A stretch of DNA of 14,915 nucleotides from JBCCRH01 sp039208045. Lineage in GTDB: Bacteria > Bacteroidota > Bacteroidia > Chitinophagales > Saprospiraceae. The translations under genes and the position numbers were made by a program. The stretch lies in the NCBI GenBank assembly GCA_039208045.1, contig JBCCRH010000101.1:1-14915 (forward strand), given 5' to 3'. Below the pieces are notes generated by a model. It ran no database searches, was not told where the DNA came from, and saw only the letters and a list, made by a program, of their open reading frames with translations. Of this stretch, positions 1 through 5,686 are shown piece after piece (position 1 is the first letter of the stretch; the number at the start of each line of letters is the position of its first letter).

Positions 1-189
1 CACATACGAGACGGTTTCGCGCGCTCCTGTCTCAGGGCCTCGATAAGCTATTAGGCGAAAGCCAAATGCCGACTGGTAATAGTAGGCTGCCTGCTTGGCA
101 TTACCAACATAGAATTCAATATGGTCAGTGCCATTAATCGGAAAATGATCTTGCTGCACTTGGTCAGCTGTAGAGGGGAGCAGGTCCAT
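1..189 (-). CDS. hppD: 4-hydroxyphenylpyruvate dioxygenase, N-terminal part (cut by window edge)
   Basis: The first 63 codons are visible, from an ATG at 189; the rest lies beyond the left edge. The enzyme converts 4-hydroxyphenylpyruvate to homogentisate in tyrosine breakdown, using non-haem iron and O2 in the cytosol. The visible residues read like the start of the family: PINGTDHIEFYVGNAKQAAY at about 17-36, then YYQSAFGFRLIAYRGPETG at about 37-55. This is the first vicinal-oxygen-chelate half-domain, which in the family does not carry the main metal site, so catalytic residues cannot be checked here. The gene starts 12 bases after the marR stop and is probably co-transcribed with it. No strong Shine-Dalgarno sequence precedes it, which is usual in this phylum. 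The family call is strong despite the short length. Confidence 0.88.
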   Translation of the reverse strand, partial: MDLLPSTADQVQQDHFPINGTDHIEFYVGNAKQAAYYYQSAFGFRLIAYRGPETGARETVSYV

Positions 190-201
190 AATAGGAAATG
201 A

Positions 202-651
202 TTATTTAGTTAGGTTTTCAAAAAGTTGGTTCAAGGTATGCATCATTTGGTCGATTTCTGCTTTGGGTATTCCTTCCCAGGCCACGCCCCGCGCTTCCTT
301 AATAATGGGCTGCACTTCTTCAATTTTAGCTCGACCGAGCTCGGTTAGTTTTATTTGAAAGCGTCTTCTATCTGTCGGGTCGGTAATACGCTCCGTTAGG
401 CCTTTTTTGCACAATAAGTCAATGATGCGGGTAATAGTAGGTGCATCTTTGAAGGTCGCTTTCGCTAAATCCAGCTGGCTATGGCCGTCTTTGTGTTGTA
501 GCTCTTGTAGCACTACCCACTGGTCAATAGTGATATCAGCTTGTGCTAGCTGCAGTTGCTTTTGGAAGTACTGCTTCATGCGCTTGGCAGTGCGCTCTAG
601 TACGACGCCTGGTAGTAGGGTAGTGGCAGTAAGTAGATCGGGTTGGCTCAT
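202..651 (-). CDS. MarR-family transcriptional regulator
   Basis: A 149-residue winged-helix regulator of normal MarR length. The DNA-binding core is visible: a helix-turn-helix at about 58-82 (LDLAKATFKDAPTITRIIDL) and the wing with the family signature DPTDRRR at 91-97. N-terminal (about 10-35) and C-terminal (about 105-147) helices would form the dimer interface. The ATG at 651 is the only reasonable start, and a Bacteroidota-type promoter lies 16 bases upstream. hppD follows after 12 bases, so the likely role is control of tyrosine or aromatic breakdown in response to a pathway intermediate. That role is inferred from position; the ligand cannot be read from the sequence. The inverted repeat inside its promoter suggests autoregulation. 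Confidence 0.9.
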   Translation of the reverse strand: MSQPDLLTATTLLPGVVLERTAKRMKQYFQKQLQLAQADITIDQWVVLQELQHKDGHSQLDLAKATFKDAPTITRIIDLLCKKGLTERITDPTDRRRFQIKLTELGRAKIEEVQPIIKEARGVAWEGIPKAEIDQMMHTLNQLFENLTK

Positions 652-666
652 GGCAATTATTTAGTG

Positions 667-697
667 CAAAAATAGTTGTCGTACTAACTAATTGCAA
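667..697 (-). promoter_or_regulatory. Bacteroidota-type promoter for marR-hppD
   Basis: On the minus strand the -7 box TATTTTTG (667-674) fits the phylum consensus TAnnTTTG exactly. A TTG at 695-697 lies 20 bases upstream, within the normal distance for the -33 box. Transcription would start about 10 bases before the marR ATG. Both boxes lie in the 52-base gap between the small membrane protein gene and marR. Confidence 0.65.
673..686. promoter_or_regulatory. Possible MarR operator (TAGT-N6-ACTA)
   Basis: A 4-bp perfect inverted repeat with a 6-base centre lies in the promoter spacer and overlaps the last two bases of the -7 box. MarR proteins usually bind imperfect palindromes of 14-20 bp in their own promoter. 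The arms are short, so chance is possible; position is the main argument. Confidence 0.35.
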
Positions 698-703
698 GTT
701 TAT

Positions 704-958
704 CTACTTCAAATTTCTTTCCTTGAGTAGTTGCTCTAGCTCTGCTTGATGTGCTGCGTTTTTAGGATTATTGACCAGCTTATAGATGAAAAATAGGGGG
801 ATTAGCGTCAGAAAGCCCCAGGTATTCATGGCAAGGCTGTAAAATACAACGCCTGCTAGGAACCCAATTAGGACTGCATTCGTAATAGCTGTTGATTTAC
901 TTTTTTTGGCTTCCGCCAATAGTTCTTCATCGGTAAATTCGGATAGTTTCTTCTGCAT
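704..958 (-). CDS. Small two-helix membrane protein of unknown function
   Basis: 84 residues, function not recognised. It has a charged N-terminal helix (about 1-23, rich in E and K), two hydrophobic segments at about 26-44 and 47-62 separated by a short NTWG turn, and a charged tail ending in a helix (AELEQLLKERNLK). The likely topology is a helical hairpin in the inner membrane with both ends on the same side. It starts 12 bases after the phospholipase stop, so the two are probably co-transcribed. The marR promoter begins 6 bases after its stop. Confidence 0.75.
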   Translation of the reverse strand: MQKKLSEFTDEELLAEAKKSKSTAITNAVLIGFLAGVVFYSLAMNTWGFLTLIPLFFIYKLVNNPKNAAHQAELEQLLKERNLK

Positions 959-970
959 AGCTGATATGGT

Positions 971-2377
971 TTAGTTGTTAAAAACACTCAAAATAGCCTC
1001 CCGTTCGAGGTAAACTACCAGCTGCCCTGCCAAGAAGAGCAGCTCCTGTTCGTTCTCTTGGATGGTATATTTAGTGGCAATACGTGTGATCAATTCATAG
1101 ATCACCCACTTATCCGTATCGGTGATTTGATCGAAGCCAGCTCGCAGTTTTTCGATCATTTCTTCTTGGGTCTTTTTTAGCTTAAATGACTTGGGCATAG
1201 GCGCATCATTATTTTTAATGAGCGTGGCGAAGCCCAGCACAACAGGGGTGATTTTATGCCGTTCTTCTATGCGCGTAAGCTGGCGGTATACCTCAAATCG
1301 CATTGCATCGATACCACTGTACGACAAGCGGCCAAGTACACTAAAAGAGGGGATTGCTCGCTGCTTCTGAGAAAAAAGCTGTAAGTTTCCAACGCTATTG
1401 GCATCTACAACAAACAATGCTTTTTGGGGGGCTTGCTCTTGCTGCAACACCTCTAGCGCCGTAATGTAGCCCATATTATCCGACATAGCGCCATCTACCA
1501 AGTGCAGGGCATCCCGCTCAGGATGATAGTTGCTATACAGAATAGTATTGGAAATAAGGACTGGAAAACTACCACTTGCTTTAATACCTACAGCCAGTGG
1601 AACTCTAAAAGTATCGAGCGAATCAGATTGCACGGTACGTAGGCGATGACTGTAGCCATTTACACGGTAGTGTGCTAATACATCGGGCGTAAAGGGCAGT
1701 ATACGCATAGTAAAGTACTCGGAAGTATTGGTAATCAGCCAGGGGTAACGTACCGTTCTTTCATCATTATCTGGGATAAAAATATCACCGAGTAAGATGC
1801 TTTTTTCCTGCTTTTTATACTTTTTCCGATGCTCATACCCTAGCACTAAATCATCGATCTTTCGCTCCAGCGCATCTCCATCATTGTAGGGCGAAAACCA
1901 AAAGCGAGGATTGAAGTTGGCACCCACCAGCGTAGCCATAAAGGAATGCGAGAGGTCTTTTCGGATCAGGGTATCTACATAATCGGCAAAGCGAAAGGGT
2001 TTCCCTCTATGATTTTGGTCGTGATCGATGCGCGCGCGCAAATAGGAACCGCCCGCAAAGCCGCCGCCTGATACGGTGGAAATATAATCCACTTCATCTA
2101 ATACATCTTGCTGGCCATCTAGCCCAATATTTTCTAGTCCCATCATGACTCCTACCGCAAAATTGGCTGCCCGATGTCCCCCACCTGTCACGCACATCGC
2201 TACTGCAATAGTGGAATCCTGATTGGGCCGGAGCTGAACGGATTTATAGTGCTCCAAATTGACAGATGGGCTAACATCCGTATCGCGAAAAAAGGCAGAA
2301 CGGTCAGGATAAATATTCTTGCTACAACTTGTCCATAGGATAGCGCTCAAGGCTAAGAGTAAAAAGCGGGTAGTCAT
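971..2377 (-). CDS. Patatin-like phospholipase, predicted lipoprotein
   Basis: 468 residues from an ATG at 2377. The longer reading frame back to 2428 was rejected because the shorter start gives a clear lipoprotein signal peptide (MTTRFLLLALSAILWTSC, lipid Cys18). The patatin hallmarks are present: the oxyanion loop TGGGHR at 64-69, the nucleophile elbow STVSGGG with Ser103, and the acid motif DGA with Asp295. Together they form the Ser-Asp dyad of patatin and cPLA2 lipases. The elbow has T in place of the first G of GxSxG. The expected activity is acyl hydrolysis of phospholipids or other lipids at the cell envelope; the substrate is unknown. The -3 lipobox position is Trp, which is unusual. 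It is divergent from uvrC and followed by the small membrane protein gene. Confidence 0.85.
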   Translation of the reverse strand: MTTRFLLLALSAILWTSCSKNIYPDRSAFFRDTDVSPSVNLEHYKSVQLRPNQDSTIAVAMCVTGGGHRAANFAVGVMMGLENIGLDGQQDVLDEVDYISTVSGGGFAGGSYLRARIDHDQNHRGKPFRFADYVDTLIRKDLSHSFMATLVGANFNPRFWFSPYNDGDALERKIDDLVLGYEHRKKYKKQEKSILLGDIFIPDNDERTVRYPWLITNTSEYFTMRILPFTPDVLAHYRVNGYSHRLRTVQSDSLDTFRVPLAVGIKASGSFPVLISNTILYSNYHPERDALHLVDGAMSDNMGYITALEVLQQEQAPQKALFVVDANSVGNLQLFSQKQRAIPSFSVLGRLSYSGIDAMRFEVYRQLTRIEERHKITPVVLGFATLIKNNDAPMPKSFKLKKTQEEMIEKLRAGFDQITDTDKWVIYELITRIATKYTIQENEQELLFLAGQLVVYLEREAILSVFNN

Positions 2378-2476
2378 AATAGGGTTATTTTTTTGGATCG
2401 TTTTTTTTGGAGCACTAAAAATAATCAATCTTTATCTTTAAAAGCTTGTTTATCTTGTTGTAGATTCTTGAAGACT
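2378..2476. promoter_or_regulatory. Divergent intergenic region, phospholipase / uvrC
   Basis: These 99 AT-rich bases must hold both promoters. Only near matches are visible. On plus, TTTG (2406-2409) and TATCTTTA (2433-2440) are separated by 23 bases, and the -7 box has one mismatch. On minus there is TATTTTTA, also one mismatch, without a good -33 box. No clear operator was seen. Confidence 0.3.
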
Positions 2477-4279
2477 ATGAAGACGGAAGATTACAAAAAG
2501 ATTGCGGACACCCTGCCTAAGCAACCAGGCATTTATAAGTTTATTGATGAAAGTGACATCATCCTTTATGTAGGTAAAGCCAAAAATCTAAAGAATCGGA
2601 TTGCCTCCTACTTTGGCAGCCGTAAAGGACGTGCCAATAAAACGCGGACAATGGTGAAGCGCGCCCATCGCTTGGAATACACCATTGTGGAAACCGAATC
2701 AGATGCGCTACTATTAGAAAATACACTCATCAAAAAGTATCAGCCGCGTTATAACGTGATGCTCAAGGATGGCAAGTCCTACTCTTACATTTGCATTAAA
2801 AAAGAGCGCTTCCCCCGCGTATTCATTACCCGAAAGGTCATTCGTGATGGCTCTACCTACTTTGGGCCCTACACGTCTAAGTTTCGGCTAAAAATTATTC
2901 TGGAACTGATCAAAAATCTGTTTCCACTGCGCACCTGTAGCCACTTTCTTTCGCAAGAAAATATAGAAAAAGGACGCTTTAAGGTCTGCTTAGAATACCA
3001 TATTAAAAACTGCAAAGGAGCTTGTGAAGGTTTTGAGGAGGAGGAAACCTACAATGAGAAAATCGTACAGGTAAAAAACATTCTCAAAGGAAACTTTAAT
3101 GAAGTGGTACGCCATTTCAAGGGCGTGATGCAAGAGCATGCAATGAACCTAGAGTTTGAGCAAGCCCAGCAGATTAAGGAGAAACTCAGTGCGTTTGAGG
3201 ACTACCAAAGTAAGTCCACGGTAGTGAGTCATACAATTCGTGATGTAGATGTATTTGCCATTGCTACTGACGAGAAAGAAGCATATATCAATTACCTGAA
3301 AGTGGTAAATGGGGCCATTATTCATACGCACACCCAAGAACTCGTACAGAACCTAGATGATGAGGAAGCGGACCTTTTAGCATACGCCATCCCCATTTTG
3401 CGAGAACGCTTTAACAGTATTGCAGGAGAACTGATCCTACCGTATGAACTAGAACTAGCCGATAAAGACCTGAAGCAAACTGTACCGCAACGCGGTGAAA
3501 AGCGTAAGCTATTAGAGCTATCGCAAAAAAATGTGAAGTACTATTTGCTACAGCGCAAAAAACAAGAAGCCACAAAAGCGCGCAAGCAAACCTCTGCCGA
3601 ACGCATCCTGCGTACCCTTCAGGAAGACTTACAGATGGATACCCTGCCGATGCACTTGGAATGTTTTGATAACTCCAACATCCAAGGAAGCCACCCAGTA
3701 GGCTCTTGCGTGGTATTCAAAAATGCCAAGCCCAGCAAAAAAGACTATCGCCATTTTAATATCAAAACCGTAGAAGGCCCCAACGACTTTGCGTCTATGG
3801 AAGAGGTCGTCCACCGCCGCTATCGTCGCCTGCTCCAAGAGGGAGAGCCCCTCCCACAGCTTGTGATTATTGATGGGGGCAAAGGGCAGCTCAGTTCCGC
3901 CATGAAGAGTATTCGTCTATTGGGGGTGGAAGATCAGATCACCGTCATTGGCATCGCTAAACGCCTAGAAGAAATCTTCTTTCCAGATGATCCCATTCCC
4001 ATCTACATCAATAAAAAATCGGAATCGCTGAAGCTCATCCAGCAGGCGCGCAACGAAGCACACCGCTTTGCTATCAACTTCCACCGCACCAAGCGCTCTG
4101 AGCATTTCACCTCCACAGAGCTTACGCAAATACCAGGCATCGGCAACAAAAAAGCACAGGACTTACTAGCACATTTCGGCTCTGTAAAAAAAGTGAAAAC
4201 AGCATTAGCCACCGAACTAGCAGAAGTAGTAGGCCTCGCCGCCGCAAAAAAAATTCAAAATTACTTCACTAACCCCTGA
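2477..4279 (+). CDS. uvrC: UvrABC excinuclease subunit C
   Basis: 600 residues from an ATG at 2477, the normal family length; an upstream in-frame start at 2393 adds 28 unrelated residues and was rejected. UvrC makes both incisions in nucleotide excision repair after loading by UvrB. The N-terminal GIY-YIG nuclease shows GIY at 18-20, YVG at 31-33, Arg41 and Glu81. Four cysteines (154, 171, 179, 183) match the positions reported to hold an iron-sulfur cluster in E. coli UvrC, with a slightly longer first spacer. The UVR motif that meets UvrB is at about 224-240. The RNase H-like 5' nuclease has Asp398, Asp437, Asp466 and His529. The C-terminal helix-hairpin-helix pair is at about 547-597 (QIPGIGNKKAQDLLAHFGSV). 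All key residues are intact. Confidence 0.97.
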   Translation: MKTEDYKKIADTLPKQPGIYKFIDESDIILYVGKAKNLKNRIASYFGSRKGRANKTRTMVKRAHRLEYTIVETESDALLLENTLIKKYQPRYNVMLKDGKSYSYICIKKERFPRVFITRKVIRDGSTYFGPYTSKFRLKIILELIKNLFPLRTCSHFLSQENIEKGRFKVCLEYHIKNCKGACEGFEEEETYNEKIVQVKNILKGNFNEVVRHFKGVMQEHAMNLEFEQAQQIKEKLSAFEDYQSKSTVVSHTIRDVDVFAIATDEKEAYINYLKVVNGAIIHTHTQELVQNLDDEEADLLAYAIPILRERFNSIAGELILPYELELADKDLKQTVPQRGEKRKLLELSQKNVKYYLLQRKKQEATKARKQTSAERILRTLQEDLQMDTLPMHLECFDNSNIQGSHPVGSCVVFKNAKPSKKDYRHFNIKTVEGPNDFASMEEVVHRRYRRLLQEGEPLPQLVIIDGGKGQLSSAMKSIRLLGVEDQITVIGIAKRLEEIFFPDDPIPIYINKKSESLKLIQQARNEAHRFAINFHRTKRSEHFTSTELTQIPGIGNKKAQDLLAHFGSVKKVKTALATELAEVVGLAAAKKIQNYFTNP

Positions 4280-4291
4280 GGGAGGAGCTTT

Positions 4292-4324
4292 GGAGGACGG
4301 AGGACAGAGGACGGAGGACAGAGG
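4292..4324. repeat. Purine-rich 7-base tandem repeat (GGAGGAC/AGAGGAC)
   Basis: Four full units and a partial fifth with an exact 7-base period: GGAGGAC, GGAGGAC, AGAGGAC, GGAGGAC, AGAGG. It begins 12 bases after the uvrC stop and lies upstream of the araC-type gene. One strand is almost pure purine. Confidence 0.85.
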
Positions 4325-4330
4325 GTGAGC

Positions 4331-4338
4331 TAATTTTG
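4331..4338 (+). promoter_or_regulatory. Candidate -7 box for the AraC-family gene
   Basis: TAATTTTG is an exact match to TAnnTTTG and sits between the two repeat arrays, 46 bases before the ATG. The nearest TTTG (4289-4292) is 38 bases upstream, about twice the usual spacing, with the first heptad array filling the gap. Without a correctly placed -33 box the promoter is uncertain. Confidence 0.35.
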
Positions 4339-4340
4339 AC

Positions 4341-4382
4341 GACTGACGACTGACCACTGACCACTAACCACTAACCACCAAC
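4341..4382. repeat. 7-base tandem repeat with graded sequence (GACTGAC to CACCAAC)
   Basis: Six contiguous 7-base units: GACTGAC, GACTGAC, CACTGAC, CACTAAC, CACTAAC, CACCAAC. Each change is kept in the units that follow, so the array drifts in one direction. It ends 2 bases before the start codon of the AraC-family gene and so occupies its translation-initiation region. Confidence 0.9.
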
Positions 4383-4384
4383 CC

Positions 4385-5260
4385 ATGCTACTAATTCCAC
4401 AACGTCTTTTCGAATTACCCACGGTACGTACCCTACTCACCGACGGGCACTCCTGCATTTTGCGAAAGCAACTTCAAGAGCCCACACTAGGCCGAGAGAG
4501 TTATATTGGGACAGTAGTGCTGAGTCTGGTGCGGCAAGGCAAGCAAGTGATTCGCACCTATGAGGGGGAGCAGCTGGAAGTGAGGGCAGGGCAGTTTGCG
4601 ATTTTGCCGAAAGGCATCTACACGATCTCGGATTTGATCCCAGAAGGAGAGGCCTTTGAGACCCTATTGTTCTTTTTTTCGGATCAATTGATTGATGAAT
4701 TTTTATCGGGGCAACGGCATCAGCAAGGAGATGGGGCCGTGGAATTTGGGCAACGCTATGATTCGTTTGCTGGAATACAGGTATTTGCGCAAGCGCTAAT
4801 AGACCTGTATGGAGACGCTACTAAACAGGAGGCAGTCTTTGTGCGATTAAAACTATTGGAGCTCCTACACTTACTGCAAGGCCAAGCGCTACTACCAAAT
4901 TTCACTTCCTTTTTGGCCCATACGCGCACGGGTAAGCCTCGCAACCTACGCCGTTTTATGGAAGCCAACTTCGATAAGCCCCTCAAAGTGGAGGATTATG
5001 CCTACCTGACAGGGCGCAGCCTATCGTCGTTTCGGCGAGATTTTAAGCAGTTTTTTGGAGCTACGCCCCAGCAATGGCTCAAGAATAGGAGGCTGGAAAA
5101 AGCACACGACCTACTACTCACCCAGGGTATGACGATCACCGCAGTCGCCTACGAGGTAGGCTATGAACATATTTCCTATTTCATCAAAGCCTTCAAGCAA
5201 AAGTATGCGCTGACCCCAAAGCAATTGGTGTTGGAACGTAGGGAAGAGGAATTGGGATAG
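4385..5260 (+). CDS. AraC-family transcriptional regulator
   Basis: 291 residues, normal for the family. The N-terminal part (about 20-100) looks like a cupin-type sensor fold with alternating strands (GQFAILPKGIYTI at about 69-81). The C-terminal AraC DNA-binding domain carries two helix-turn-helix units. The first is at about 200-222 (LKVEDYAYLTGRSLSSFRRD) and the second at about 249-271 (MTITAVAYEVGYEHISYFIK), followed by the typical F-K-x-K-Y-x-L-T-P-K-Q ending. Ligand and targets cannot be inferred. The ATG at 4385 follows directly on the heptad array, with no recognisable ribosome binding site other than the repeats. It converges on the small lipoprotein gene with 3 bases between the stops. 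Confidence 0.92.
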   Translation: MLLIPQRLFELPTVRTLLTDGHSCILRKQLQEPTLGRESYIGTVVLSLVRQGKQVIRTYEGEQLEVRAGQFAILPKGIYTISDLIPEGEAFETLLFFFSDQLIDEFLSGQRHQQGDGAVEFGQRYDSFAGIQVFAQALIDLYGDATKQEAVFVRLKLLELLHLLQGQALLPNFTSFLAHTRTGKPRNLRRFMEANFDKPLKVEDYAYLTGRSLSSFRRDFKQFFGATPQQWLKNRRLEKAHDLLLTQGMTITAVAYEVGYEHISYFIKAFKQKYALTPKQLVLERREEELG

Positions 5261-5263
5261 TCA

Positions 5264-5686
5264 CTAGGCCCCTTCCAAAATAAATACCGCTTGCCTCTGC
5301 TTGTTCGGCACGTTCACCCCATCTACTGGATAGGGCGTTACATCCTTTAGCGTAAGCGTATATCCTCCTACTTTAGCTTGCTGTTTTCCGCTTCGCTTGG
5401 TCGTTAGCTCTACAGTCTGATTGATGCTCCCTGTAATATCGAAGGTGACATCCGCTTGGCCTGCCTGGACGCAGTTGACGCCCTTGGGGCAGCGGTTATC
5501 TTTTATGGATAGTACTCGCACGGTGACTTCTTTACACTCGGCGCAATCCGCCCTTTGGCCAAAGAGCAAGCTTACCGTTTCTCCCAATTGAAACGGCTGA
5601 GTGAGTTTCCTTTTGGGGTCACAACTCCAAGAGGTGAGCATAAGCGCTCCCAGTAAGAGCAGCAGTAGGGGTAGTCTAGTAGACAT
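5264..5686 (-). CDS. Small cysteine-containing lipoprotein of unknown function
   Basis: 140 residues from an ATG at 5686, chosen because it gives a clean lipoprotein signal (MSTRLPLLLLLLGALMLTSW followed by Ser21 and Cys22); a longer start at 5752 was rejected. After the lipid Cys22 the mature part has four cysteines: a CxxC pair at 48/51 (DCAECKEV) and a pair at 66/72 in NRCPKGVNCVQAG. The RCPxxxxCxxAG pattern resembles a motif I know from uncharacterised exported Bacteroidota proteins. The cysteines could form two disulfides or bind metal. The remainder looks like beta strands. Its ATG overlaps the end of the upstream gene by 11 bases, so translation is probably coupled. Function unknown. 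Confidence 0.8.
   Translation of the reverse strand: MSTRLPLLLLLLGALMLTSWSCDPKRKLTQPFQLGETVSLLFGQRADCAECKEVTVRVLSIKDNRCPKGVNCVQAGQADVTFDITGSINQTVELTTKRSGKQQAKVGGYTLTLKDVTPYPVDGVNVPNKQRQAVFILEGA

Noticed and set aside
407..664. Plus-strand 85-codon reading frame across marR
   Set aside because: It is antisense to a clear MarR gene, and its cysteine- and serine-rich sequence looks like a shadow frame.
2393..2476. Upstream start giving UvrC 28 extra residues
   Set aside because: The extra residues do not resemble UvrC and would overlap the divergent regulatory region; the ATG at 2477 gives the normal length and start.
4274..4284. CCCTGAGGG hairpin at the uvrC stop as a terminator
   Set aside because: The stem is only three to four pairs with no U-run after it.
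4292..4382. Heptad arrays as a CRISPR-like array
   Set aside because: Units are 7 bases with no spacers and no cas genes nearby; they are simple tandem repeats.
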